DNA of 64,000 nt. It comes from Anagrus nilaparvatae (lineage: Eukaryota; Arthropoda; Insecta; Hymenoptera; Mymaridae). A program made the position numbers and the translations under genes. Below the pieces are notes generated by a model. It had not been told where the DNA came from, made no database searches, and worked only from the letters and a program-made list of their open reading frames with translations. The stretch lies in NCBI GenBank assembly GCA_022575985.1, contig JAKSXM010000007.1:17610501-17674500 (forward strand), written 5' to 3'. Shown one piece after another: positions 46,431 to 58,140 of the stretch; position 1 is the stretch's first letter, and each line of letters begins with the position of its first letter.

Positions 46431-48700
46431 CTGTAAATAAATTATTTTTAAATAGTATAGGATCTTATAAAATATAATATTACTGTATACAAATATTAAT
46501 ATCTTATTGCATAATGGTGTTCTTACTTTAATTAATTAAGGTAAACTTAATGAGAAAAATAAGACAAAATAATAAATTATATCCCCATGCACTGAAAAAT
46601 GTTTCCACTTGCAACAAGTAGGAAATTATTTCAGTGTACACGGTTACATCGCGATAATTGAAATTTCAACCAATACTTATGAATAATATTTTAAAGTTCC
46701 AAAGATACTAAATGTGTAATATGAGTAATTCTTGAAGTGGAAATTTCACTCTAGTCAAACTTTACTAAAGTGAAGGTGAAAGTTTGGGATTTAAAAAAAA
46801 AATACTGGGTAAAGGATGCAAAAATTAATAATACCTATACCACTTTTTGAGATTCTAGATTCAAAGGTTTCGAAATGGCAGCTTTTTTGATTTTTAAATA
46901 TTTTCAAAATTCTTAGCTAACTTTTTGATTTTAATTTTTTTACGTTCTAAACATTGACAAAAATAATTTTTAAAATTAGGTAATAAGTAAAATTCGGACT
47001 ATGAAGATGACCCTGCCATTGGTTTTTTGGAAAAATTTTGAGAAAACTTGGAAAAACTTGGAAAAACAGAAAAAAATGACGAGAACTTAAAAGGCAAATT
47101 TTTAAAAAAGCGGTACTTTTTTCCTTCTAATTGACCTAAAATTTTTATTTTCCCATAAACTTTTTGTTTGAAAAACTACAATTTACTTCAAAAACAGTTT
47201 TTAGTGGATATTTGCCTTTTAATCCTTGCATACCTGCATTTTTTTATTTGAGCGAAATGGTTTAAAAAATGTCGCATTTTTTTTCAATCTTTTGCTAACG
47301 CCCTTAAAATTCAATAAATTCAGTATTTTCATTACAACTAAGAAATTTTTTTTATGGATTATTTTTTTAAGTTTTATAAAACGTAAATTATTAATAAAAA
47401 TTACATTACAAAATTTAAGTTATTAATTTGGTAGATTGGATGCAGAAGCCAAACCTAACCTGGGCAATAGATTACAGGGACATTTTAATTGTATATTATA
47501 ACCCGTAAAGTCTGACTCACCGTCAATTTTTCAAAACAGTTAATTATATTAAATGTATTAAACATGAATTTTTAGTATTATGTATTTATTAACTATTGAA
47601 TCGTTGAAATATTTTTATTAAATTTGTCAGTACAAAATTTAAAATTCTCGATTAATTTTTCTGAATTTATATAATTTAATTATTAACATGAAAATTCAAC
47701 AAGCATTAAAAAACAAAATTAAATTTGCTACCGTAATTTCACAAAAATAATTGAAAAAAAAAGTTTATTTTTTATAAAAAAAAGCTCGTTCACGCAGTGA
47801 TGAATCATTTTAAATCCTTTGAGTAATATTCCATTTAAAATAACTTTCATTTAAAATATTATGAATAGAATTTATTATCACACATAAATAAAGTAAATTA
47901 AGTTTATTTAATTGGGATATAATCTATTATTTCTTTAGTACTTCATAAGTTTATATAGATTATCCTTACTTAGAAATTATCTAAATTAAACCTAATTGAA
48001 GAAATTTTATATGGATTCAAGCTTTAAATAAATTTATCACGAATTTTGATATATAGGTAATTAAAATTATAAGACTTAATTTTCTGTATATAATTTTTAA
48101 AAAATTTTCAATAATATATATTTTTTAAATAAAATTTTTTATGATTTTTTATATGCGTAGAATATAATATTTAAATATAAATGTAAATTCGACATTAAAT
48201 GTATGAGATAACTTTTTTTTTTAATTTATGAAAATTTATGCAAAATTTTATAAACCAAAAGAATTCTTTTATATTATTTTATGTATATGTACAATTTTGC
48301 TCTTAAGATCTTGAATCTAACTTTTGTAATTATGTACATGTGGAAAATTTTGCGTTAAAACTTTTCACGATATTAACAAATTCTTCGTCTTTATAAAGTA
48401 AGTAATTTTACCAAACAATCTGTATTCTAAAACTAATAATATATCGTTATAAGATCATCATGTTTTTACTTTGATGTTTAAATTCAGAAATATTTTATCT
48501 TACAGTAATTTTTAGTTAATAAATTGAAAAAGCTCGTAAGTAAGTACCTGCTTGAATATCTTAAAGAATTTTTTTGATACTTCAAATTCTTGATTATAAT
48601 TATAAATATGCAAATATCAACTGAAATTTTCCTCTTAAAAAATTTTAATTTACAGCATGTTTTACTAAATTGATTTAATATTTTAGGGTATATGACTAAT
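46431..48700. other. Intron 1 of the CUB/EGF gene, AT-rich part
   Basis: A short mirrored element at 46591-46638 (CACTGAAAAATGTTTCC versus GGAAATTATTTCAGTG) looks like a mini-MITE. The plus-strand frame 47226-47426 is F/K-rich without a domain. No other feature. Confidence 0.45.
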
Positions 48701-48889
48701 TCCAGTTAAACGTGGAATTTCAGGTTCCAAATGACAGTTTTGAGGTTGTTTTTGGCAACCAAGATAAGGATAGGTCTACTCACATCCCTCCTCAACAAAA
48801 TTAAAGTTTACCAAAAATGACAAAAAAAAAGCTTTAAGTTTTAAATCACAATAAAATATATATGTATATTTTTTTTATGCCTTTTTGAG

Positions 48890-49475
48890 AGATAGAAAGT
48901 AACCTTCAGCGCACCCGACTTAACTTAAAAGCCCCAGTGCACCTCTGCAAGCAGATCTCTTTCTACCTTTCCTCAAATAGCACCCAACCCACCGGTACCC
49001 TACGAGGGCTCGGTCCCATATAGGTAGGAAGCTGTTTTTGAATTGCTGTTACTTTTTTCGCATTCACTACACTCAAGTAGACTCCACTCCACCGGTTCAC
49101 ACCCAAGTTCACGCTGGAAACACACATGAACCCTTTGAGTCCCATATAGAGAGGTCCACGCCATGAACTATTGGTAGCCATATGGACGTATATGCAACAT
49201 ATTCCGTAAGGCGTTAAGTCCTAGCTTGGTTAAACACTAGTTACCCTCGGTGTCGCAGGTGATAGGGGTGAAAAGAATCGTGTCAGATGTTATAGAGAAC
49301 ATCACCCGTGAATCCCTCCACCAGTGTTATGTCAGTGTGAAAATTTTTGTGACGTGTGTGAGTGTTAGTGTGCGTGTAATGCGTGTTAAAGTCTCAGAAT
49401 TTCGCCTCTCCTGCGACTGGATCTCCTTTCAATGTGGCATCCTATCCACTCGCAAGCGATATAAACACATAATTT
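48890..49475. other. GC-richer segment of unknown origin
   Basis: About 580 bp with near-balanced composition in a very AT-rich intron (CTACGAGGGCTCGGTCCC, CTCCACCGGTTCACACCC, and GTGTGAGTGTTAGTGTGCG). Frames at 48963-49181 (minus) and 49250-49477 (plus) show no domain. Probably a piece of a retrotransposon or its untranslated region, but no RT, LTR pair or poly(A) tail was found. Confidence 0.4.
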
Positions 49476-49499
49476 AATTTTCTCAACAAAAAAAAACTA

Positions 49500-49975
49500 T
49501 TATTAACATGGAACATGTTCATTGGATGAGGTATTTGAAAAAGTTTGGCTCGACAGGGGGGGGGGGGGGTGAAAAATTGACGTTTTTAAGGGGGGGGGGT
49601 CAAAAATTGACGCTTTTAGGGGGGGTGTGAAAAATTGACGCTTTTAGGGGGGGGGGGTGAAAAAGTGACGTTTTTAGGGGGGTGGTGAAAAAGTGACGTT
49701 TTTAGGGAAGGGTGAAATGGACTTAGAATATTTTCGAATTAGGGACTTAGAATAATTTGAAGTGGGAGTCAGGACCTGATTAGGCCCTGATCAGGCCCTG
49801 ATAATAATAACAACTTAGAATACTTTAAGTTTACTTTTGGACTTAGGATAGTATATCTTTCAGGATTTATTGTAATTTCGGTTTTTGGATTTATTACTGT
49901 TATGAGTGAACATGTTCCATGCTCGTTGGTTGTGTAGTTACACAAACCGGTTATAAATTTTTTTGTATATATATA
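49500..49975 (-). mobile_element. Dispersed MITE family with G-tract repeats
   Basis: Bounded by AACATGGAACATGTTCATTG at the left and ACATGTTCCATGCTCGTTGG then TTGTGTAGTTACACAAACCGG at the right. The interior has five GTGAAAAATTGACGTTTTTA units separated by runs of 6-12 G, then degenerate ACTTAGAATA units. Reverse orientation relative to 53828-54015 and 62107-62425. Confidence 0.7.
49555..49712. repeat. G-tract minisatellite
   Basis: About five units of ~30 bp, each a long G run plus TGAAAAA(T/G)TGACG(C/T)TTTTA. The runs could form G-quadruplexes on this strand. Confidence 0.85.
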
Positions 49976-50039
49976 CATTAAAAAATTTCGCACGAGCGAA
50001 ACCTCGATTTTCGGACTCAACGACCCAAAAACCACTTAA

Positions 50040-50794
50040 CCGATTACCGCCGGCGCGGCCAAAACGTACCACTTTATTATAATTCTGAAACTTCTTTGTA
50101 TTATTAGCTCTAAATTTATATCTGGGGGTTTTTTGAGGTTGCTGATTTCAAATATGAACTCAAAAAAGTCATAAAATTTCGTCTAGGGGCGGAAAATTAG
50201 AGTAAAAATGGGTAAAAAATCAATTTTAATAAAAGGCTTTATTTTTAATTGAAAAACTCTATCAGGGGGTTTCTTACGTTGCTTATTTCAAATAAAAGTT
50301 TCAAGTAAAATTTTATGATTTTTTTATTGTGGTATTTGAAATCAGCAACCTTCAAAACCCCCGATGTTTGTTTTACAGTAAGAGTAAAGAATTTTATAAA
50401 AAAAGAATAAATAATTTTTAAAAATATTGTTTTTTCACCCCTTTTCACCCTAATTTTCTAACCCTAAATGAAATTTTATAATTCTTTTGAGTTAAAATTT
50501 GAAATCAGCAGCTTTGAAAACCCCCAGATATAAATTTAGAGCTAATAATACTAAGAAGTTTCAGAATTATAATAAAGTGGCACGTTTTGGCCGCAAAATA
50601 GGGTAAAAAATGCGTGTTTTTGATGTTTCTACCCTTTGTACACCTTTTTTGAAGGGCTGTACACGAAAAATGAACATAAAACTTAATAGCCAATAAGATT
50701 TTGGACCAGAAACCATTTTTTATTTTTATTTTTTATAAAAATTTATCCTGAAAAAACTCAAGTGGCACGTTTTGGCCGCGCCGGCGGTAATCGG
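50040..50794. mobile_element. TTAA-flanked element with GC-rich TIRs
   Basis: Left CCGATTACCGCCGGCGCGG then CCAAAACG and the exact mirror CGTTTTGG..CCGCGCCGGCGGTAATCGG on the right, with TTAA on both outer sides (50036-50039, 50795-50798). The interior repeats the ~130-bp foldback unit seen at 33240-34790. TTAA targets and CC-starting TIRs are piggyBac-like; no transposase. Intron 1 of the CUB/EGF gene. Confidence 0.8.
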
Positions 50795-50863
50795 TTAATA
50801 GTCCTTTTCTTATCTTGGTTGCCAAAAACAATCACAAAACCGTGATTTTACTGGAGTGTTATG

Positions 50864-51403
50864 ACTTCAGAACTATTTCAGAACAATAAAACTTTAATGT
50901 TTACTCATGTATTCTAGTTTGCAAAATTAAAATTTTCAGAGAAATCAAGCAGATAAACAAAAATATTTTTAATCCATCCTTTTTATGTAAACTTTATACA
51001 TAAAGTAAAATAATAAAGAATATATTTTTTGAAAATTATTCTTTTTATGAAAATAGAAAATTTCAAAAGAATAATTTAAAATTTTATTTCATCCTTTATT
51101 CATAAAAAAAAAAATTTCTTCAAAATTGCACTTAAATAAAAGAAAAAACAAATGTAAAAAACATAAGTATAATTTCATAAATTATGTATAAAAATTGAAA
51201 AAGAAAAATGTTAATTTTACCGCGAACTGCATAATTTATTTCTTAAAAATTATAAAAAAAAATGATTAAATATAAAAAAATTAAATACGCATAAAACAAT
51301 TAAAACAGCTTGAATATTCATGTATACAACAGACTTAAGAAGATTAAAATAAGAACAGGAAGATGAGGGGTAAGATTATTATTATAACTGTACATTTACT
51401 CAC
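50864..51403. other. Intron 1, 5' end
   Basis: AT-rich intron sequence just after the exon 1 donor (GTGAGTAAA at 51403 downward). No element recognised. Confidence 0.5.
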
Positions 51404-51960
51404 GTGTAATCCGCAGTAAGTAAGCAATTTCCAGCATAAGAACAGTCCCTAACAGAACAAGAGGTTGGACTTGGTGGAGCGTCTGTAATCTCGTAAGTCA
51501 AGTTAAATCCATAAACGTCCAAAAAATGATCCAGTACTCTTATGTTGTTACCTTCAAGTCTATCAAGCTTAAATTCGATAACTAAATATGGACTAAAACT
51601 TCTTATCCATAATTTTTGAAAAACGTTTCCTTCAGTAACTTGATGTATAACATTTCCACCATAATTCCTTGCATCCGACTGATAATAAGCGTATTCAGTG
51701 AAGCGTAATCCTCGATGGGTATAGAGTTGACTAAGATAAACGACAATTGAACTGTTTAAGCCTGCATTTAAGTCATCCGAGGCGTCAATGATCCAACGGC
51801 ACTGAGTTGGCACGTTAAACGCCTCAGGGAAACCATTAGTCGTTATGAGACCGCGCCGCTCTGTCAGCTGTCCACCACATGTGAATTGCTTTCCATTTTC
51901 TCCTGATATTATTACTATAAGTAGATATAGTCCAAGTGTTATCAGACCAGAACCCCTAGG
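51404..51960 (-). CDS. CUB/EGF extracellular protein gene, CUB exon
   Basis: 557-nt exon, the largest coding piece in the window. It follows acceptor AATTTTACAG, enters in phase 0 and leaves in phase 2 at AC|GTGAGT. It starts PRGSGLITLGLYLLIVIISG, a hydrophobic segment suited to a signal peptide (its Met is in an upstream exon not found), then FTCGGQLTERRG and TQCRWIIDASD, the two cysteines of a CUB domain N-terminal half. The beta-rich region runs to about residue 155 (FLDVYGFNLTYEIT). The usual second CUB cysteine pair is absent. SCSVRDCSYAGNC begins EGF1, completed by exon 2. The protein is predicted secreted or membrane-anchored. CUB followed by EGF modules occurs in several families (attractin/MEGF8, tolloid, adhesion receptors), and I do not assign one. 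Intact frame, with codon use less A/T-extreme than the flanks. Confidence 0.9.
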
Positions 51961-53827
51961 CTGTAAAATTAAAAGTAATTCAAGTTTTTACTTTTTTTAA
52001 TATAAAATATTTATTTCTTTCTAACTTTTTACTTAAACTATTATCAAATTAATTTTAAAATAACTTTCGTACATATGTATATGGGCATGTTTAGCTAAAA
52101 TTACGTAAATTTTTATTCATCAATTTGTATATGAGGGATTCCACGCCAATTTGACCAAAAATGAACTGAAGGGACGCAGAAATGGACCCTAACTATTTTT
52201 CCATTCATGCCAATTTTTAGCTTTTAGTTGTTTCAGTTAATTTTATATCAAAAGAGCAAATGAGATTTTTTTCTATAAAAAACTCATATTACCAAGAAAA
52301 AAAAATTCCTCCTAGATTGTGATAGGAAAATTCAATTCCGGGGTCAAAAAATCTTTTGGACTGCGCATACGCAAGAAATTCATTTTTATACCATTACGTC
52401 TTTGAGCTTAAATAACTCAAAAGCTGCAGGTTCGATTATCTTCTACATAGACTTAAATTTCTTGCAAATCCATTGTATACGCTAATTTAAAAGCTCTAGA
52501 ACAAAAAATGATATTTCAAAACTGACCAATTTTTCAAAATTTTTAATTTTTCAGAAAGTCTTGTTACCAAGTAAAAATTTGATTAAAAACCTGGATTCCT
52601 TTGAAAATTTTACCTAGAAATATAAACTTTGGTAATATTTAAATCATTCGAGTTTAAATGGCGAATTTTAAAGTCGTTATTTAAGATTTTTTTAATTATA
52701 AAACTTCATTTTTTGCTTCAAATATTACCAAAATTTATATGCTTAGGTAAAATTTTCCGAAGAATCCGAATTTTCAATTACTTTTTCAAAATTTTGAAAA
52801 ATTGTTCAGTTTTAAAATATCATTTTTTATTCTAGAGCTTTTAGACTAGCGTAGCTGATTTTGGTATATGGAAAAATACATTGAGTTTCCTACTCACTTT
52901 TTTTTGAGCTTGAAACTCACTTAAATATTTTGAAATAAGTTTAATATTTTTAAATTATTCCATTTTTTTAGTATATTTAATTGTAAATAGAATATTTCTC
53001 AATCATGTGCATTAGTTTAGAGATTTTGGGATTTTTAAACAGGTCTAAAAATGAAAAACGTAGAAATAAATCTTTTCAAAACTTATTGAAAAAACTAAAT
53101 AAATTTAGTCAATTTAGCTGCATTTACTCACATAATTAAAATTTTTAATATTCTAAAAAGATACTAGAAAATGTTTTTATAATTGTATAAATATATAGTA
53201 ATATTAATACTATTAATACTACTTAGAAAAATCACTTTAAATAATGAAATTTATAAATTATTTGAAATGTATTTTACTTTTTTTTTTTTTAATTAAATGA
53301 ATAAATTTACTTTTAACTTAGTATAATAAGTACTTTTACCGAGTTACGCAATAAAATTTTTCAACTTTAATTAAAAAAAAAAAATAAAAGAATTGACGAA
53401 TTAGTTTCAATAAAATTTTAGAAAACTGAATACTTTGGACTGGTATTACTAAAAACAAAATTTTTACAAAAAAAAATATTTGAAACACCATAACTAGGAA
53501 TTACATTTTTTTAATGCAGAAAATATATTATTAAAATTCACTTAATTTTCTTGCATTTTTAAAATATTTAGTCAATAAAATATGTAAAACCCATTAATTT
53601 AATCGCTGGAATTTAAATGTATATTATATAATAATGCACCCTGATAACTCAATACACCTAAATAATTATATCGTTTCTTTTCACTCTAAAACAACTTATA
53701 GCAATTAATTTTAATTTGTCAATAAATGACTTTTGTAAAACAAATTTAAACGCGACATTTTTTCGTAGTATAGAAAAAGTTCGTGAGTCTAGTTAACTTT
53801 TTTTAAAAACTATAAATAAAGATTTCA
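51961..53827. other. Upstream intron of the CUB/EGF gene
   Basis: AT-rich, with an inverted repeat at 52485-52856 whose arms pair AAAGCTCTAGAACAAAAAATG with CATTTTTTATTCTAGAGCTTT. The plus-strand frame 52629-52835 comes from this arm. No upstream exon recognised. Confidence 0.5.
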
Positions 53828-54015
53828 AGAGAAAAAAACTTATAACTAGTTTGTGTGTTTGAACAACCAACGAACATGAAACATGTTTACTTATAAAAGT
53901 TTTAAAATCCTGGCTAATGTAAAAAATATTCCAAGTCCAATTGGTCCTCGCCCTGTTATTTTTCACACCTCCCCGCACTGAACGGGACTTTTTCGGGTAC
54001 CCTCCCAATGAACAT
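53828..54015 (+). repeat. Dispersed MITE family, short copy
   Basis: ACTTATAACTAGTTTGTGTG, CAACCAACGAACATGAAAC and terminal CCCAATGAACATGTAAAA match the ends of 62107-62425 with a shorter interior. The minus-strand frame across it is not a gene. Confidence 0.65.
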
Positions 54016-54204
54016 GTAAAATCGTTAAAATTAGAATAACAAAAACATACTTATTAGTAAGAGCATAATTTATAAATTTTAATAATAAAATGCATCAATA
54101 GAAAAACATAAATCAAATATCTATAGTAATACCATAGTTACACACCAATATACACAAAAGGAATTAATACTTGAAATTCAAAATGCATGTATATTGTGTA
54201 TGCA

Positions 54205-54490
54205 CATATATATGTGAATATTATCCAGCGCTTTGTCCAGCTGTCGTTTTGCTGATAAGTGCATATTGTGTATGTATAATAGTTAGGTTATAAAGGTAAA
54301 ATCTATGCAGAAAATAAGGGTACAGGAATAGACTGAAAGATAGAGAGAGAAATATAATGCAGTTGACTGCGTGATCGAGGATTATCGAAGCAATGTATTG
54401 TTGGATGTGAGCTTGTAGTAAGTAAGAGATCGTGGTCACGGAGATTCGATGTATAATATAGAAGAGTGAGCTAGTTTGTGATTGTTAATC
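54205..54490. other. Less AT-rich segment upstream of the CUB/EGF gene
   Basis: Slightly higher GC than its surroundings (GTCCAGCTGTCGTTTTGC, GCGTGATCGAGGATTATCG, GATCGTGGTCACGGAG). On the minus strand TATATTATACATCG could be a TATA-like start of a 5' untranslated exon. No donor in the needed phase was found, so this is only a candidate. Confidence 0.2.
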
Positions 54491-56595
54491 TCGATTTTCA
54501 TATAGATTTTCATATAATATTAACACTTTGAATTCATTTATCTATATTCTCCTACATATATTTATTTGATCACTTTTGTCTCTTCTATATTTACATTTAC
54601 ACAAATCTCTGATACACATTTAAAACTGCTGAACTAAAAACAAGTTGAAAAAAAATTTTTTTTTTTGTTATTTTCTCAATGAGAATATATAGGGATTTAA
54701 AACTTAAAAAAAATTTTATTCATTCTGTATATATGCGTATTTATCTAATACGAAAATTCAGAAACGAGAAAGTAGAGAAAAAGAGATTTGGTTTAGCAAA
54801 TGAATTTTTTTTTTTTTTTTTTAGAATGAGAGAGGATTAAAGGAAAATTTTTTTTTTCTTTTTGTTTATATATAAAATTTATGTGAATTCACATGTCCTC
54901 AATTTTTTTTTATAAATACAGAACCTAGATTTTTGTAATTATAATTCTTTTTACGAAGTTTTTTATTCATTTTTTGTAAGAAATTTACATCACTTTTTTC
55001 TCTCTACTTTAGAGTCAAAGTCAATTAAAGTCAATTGAATTATACAATTAATTATATAATAAAAGTTAGATTTGTTTTAAATATTACTGCTGACAAATAT
55101 TAACAGCAACTCTAATTTAAATATAAAATTTACAAAGCTGCAGACCTACACTCTGCTCTCCAAACCATTGTAACGTTTTCCAAGCTAATATCCTGCATTT
55201 TAAAATTCAAAAAATGCTAAGAAAACAAAAATTTTTTATTAACAAAATGTCCGACTAGTATATAAATAGTACAGCGATTTATTCGATCAAATAAATACTC
55301 TCAACAGATTACCAATCCTTTGATCGAGGGTGAAAAAATTTTTTTACTTGAGATAAAATTTTCTTTAGCTTTTTATAGATCTAATTAGCTAAAATTCTGC
55401 AAATATGTATATTTTAAAAAAATTATTTAAAAATGCTTATCTGTACATTCTGGGCATAAAAGTGTCAGTATATGTGTACCTGTATCTGTTAAGAGCATTT
55501 ATTTAATCGAATAAATCGTCTGTAATATTTATTTAATTAAATTAACGTTGATAATAAAAACAATTCTCTGATTTATATAAAAAAAAATTTATTATAAAAT
55601 ATTATTTAAAATATATTATTAAACATACGGAATTACATGAAAAATTTAATGACAAATAAATATTATCTTATACTGGTGCATTCAATATACAATATTTAAA
55701 ATTTTTTGGAGCTTTGAAAATTAAAAAATTAAATTAAAAATAAAAGCTGCCACAGAACATTTGAAAAAGTAATTGTTTTAATATAAATCTTTTAAAAATG
55801 AAAATGTAAAACCTAAAATTGTCCAATGAGCATTGAAAATTCAAAGAAAAAAAAATTCATTGTTGCCAGAGGATAAAAACCACATTGACGTAGATTTATT
55901 TAACCACTAACAAGGAAAAATCCACTACAAACCTTTGCCATTAAAAAAAATTCCCTAAATCCTAGTTTACCAAGCATGACTTTGCGTAAAGGAAGATAAT
56001 TTGCGTGTGAATGGGTCAATTTTTGTTTTTCTGGCGATTGGTTGCTTGATTGGTCGTAATGCACTATGTATTATATTCGCGATACGCTCACTCGTCCATA
56101 AAACTGCATACAAAGTTAAAACCTGCATTTTGTGCCTTATTGGTTAACAAATAGCTACATGAAGCTGTATTTAAAGCAATTAAAAAATATGCCTTAAGTA
56201 AATTTCAAATTTTTACAAATTAAAAAAAAAAACTAATCATTTTGGTTTCATTTGACTTATAACTTATAATATGCTTATATTTTTACATACTATAAATTAA
56301 GTTCGATCGATTTTTTCAAAATCTCAGATTTTCACATTTTTTAATAATTTAACATTTAAGAAATAATTATAACTTTTAATTTTAAATTTTCGTTATCTTT
56401 ACAAAGACCTTGCTAAAAACACTTTAATTTAAATGAGTATGTAAAATTTTCCGTAAATTCCAAATTTTTTGCCAGATCTTCATTTGATCACGTGACTTAC
56501 AGGAAAATTAAAATTTATAAAAAAATTTCTTATGAAGCCACTAAAATGCATTCAGCTTTTTTAACCCTATTTTTAATCACCAAAAGATTTTTTCT
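54491..56595. other. AT-rich stretch, no gene recognised
   Basis: Long T/A tracts (54800-54850). 55945-56110 is slightly more balanced (GCGATTGGTTGCTTGATTGG, CGCGATACGCTCACTCG) but has no frame or element I can name. Confidence 0.45.
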
Positions 56596-56599
56596 CACT

Positions 56600-56850
56600 A
56601 TTGATGTATCGAAAAATAAGCTTCGACTAATTTTGAGTTTCTATGGGGCGTGGAATTGAAAATATTTAGATTTGCACAATTTGGGCCAAAATAGGAAATA
56701 CAGCTATTCAGAGCCAAAATTTTGAAAACGAGTTTCAAAACTCTTCTAACTGATTTTGTTAATGGGTTAGTAAAAGATTGCACGATAAAAGAGAAATGAC
56801 CAAAAAACGTAATTTGGACTAATTTAGAAACATTTGGGTTTCTTATTTCA
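56600..56850 (-). repeat. Dispersed repeat C, copy 2
   Basis: Reverse-complement relative of 32935-33200 over GGGGCGTGGAATTGAAAATA..TTTGCACAATTTGGGCC. The frames at 56598-56873 and 56834-57016 come from it. Confidence 0.6.
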
Positions 56851-58140
56851 TTCAAACATAAAAGTGTGCCCAAAATGGGTTACATCGGGGAATTCGTTAA
56901 GTCAATTATATGAATTCTTATATGGAATGACTTTTACAAGTCAAAAATTTATTTCAAAAATATTAAGAATGTTAAGCTGTATATTACGATGTGATCAAAA
57001 TACCAATATGTATTAAACTTTAAGCTGATTTTGAAAACAATGTTCTTAAAACTTAAAGAAAAAATATTTTTATCATTGAAAGTTACGTTTCAGTTAGTTA
57101 GTTTTTTAGGAAAATTGAGAACGTTCAAGGTACTTTAAATTTTGAATATTCGTGAACAAAAGATCAGAGAAATAGGATAAATCTATGAAAAACATTTATA
57201 AAGAAAATGAAACTTTCTTTTATCTTATAAAATTAGTGAATAGGTAACCGATTTAAAAAAATTTTTTTGTTAGTTCAGTTTATATTCAAGACTTAAAGCT
57301 TATTGGGAAGATGATTGCAAGCATATCGGAGTTTTCTTCAAAAATTCTTTTGGAAATATTTTTTCAAATGTAAAATAAATCGAAATTTTTTAAAAAATAT
57401 GTACCTACAGATTTTAAAACTTAAATTTCTTATTCAGTTTTCATAAAATTCAAATTGAATTATGTTTGCATAAGTTTGTAACATATGCCATTTTCCAGAA
57501 CTTGAAAAAAATTTTATTTGATAATATAAAAGAAAAAGATTTAAAAAAAAAAATTTTTTTGTTAATTTAAAAAAATTCTATTGCATATTACATAAAACAT
57601 ATTTTTTATTAAAATGGCTGAAGAAAAATAATGATAATGCTGTTAATTTATAATTATAAGTATTATTATTTTTACCATGAAATAATATTGCATAACATGA
57701 TGTTAAATGTTGTTACATGAAAAAAATATTTCAATTTCATTTAGTTGGTTTTTTTAAAATATATTTTTAGAATATTTAATAACCTGAATACCATGCAACA
57801 ACCCTAGATTAAGTAAAAGCCTATTTCGGAAAATTACTTATTAAAAAACTTAAGGATTCATAAAAAATATTATCAAAAATTTTTTTGTTCAAAGTTTCTA
57901 AGTAATTTCACTCAACATCTTAATAAATTTTTTAGTGAATTCACAATGTTTTTACTAATATAAAAAATTAGTAAATATAACCAAAATTACGATTATATTT
58001 ACTATATTCAGTTTTGTTTAAAAGCCACTACAAATTTTTAGTAAAATTTACTAATTTTTTGGTTAAATTTACCAATATTTATTAATTTGCATTTACAAAA
58101 TTTGTAGAGATTTATTTTACCATTCTTTTTTTTGAGTTTC
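56851..58140. other. AT-rich stretch
   Basis: 57945-58110 contains short mirrored TTAGTAAA.. / ..TTTACTAA words like a small decayed MITE. No gene. Confidence 0.4.

Larger units (their letters stand above)
48702..50863. mobile_element. TIR-bounded composite with nested insertions
   Basis: The outer ends are inverted relatives: CAGTTAAACGTGG..TTGTTTTTGGCAACCAAGATAAG (48703-48768) versus CTTATCTTGGTTGCCAAAAACAA...CCGTGATTTTACTGG (50809-50855). Between them lie a GC-richer segment (48890-49470), a MITE with G-rich repeats (49500-49975) and a TTAA element (50040-50794). It could be an old transposon filled by later insertions, or two solo inverted copies. Confidence 0.45.

Noticed and set aside
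50505..50693. Minus-strand frame MAIKFYVHFSCTALQ...
   Set aside because: Interior of the TTAA-flanked element; no transposase motif.
54221..54439. First exon of the CUB/EGF gene with signal peptide
   Set aside because: No in-frame ATG plus phase-0 donor could be found; left as a weak regulatory candidate only.
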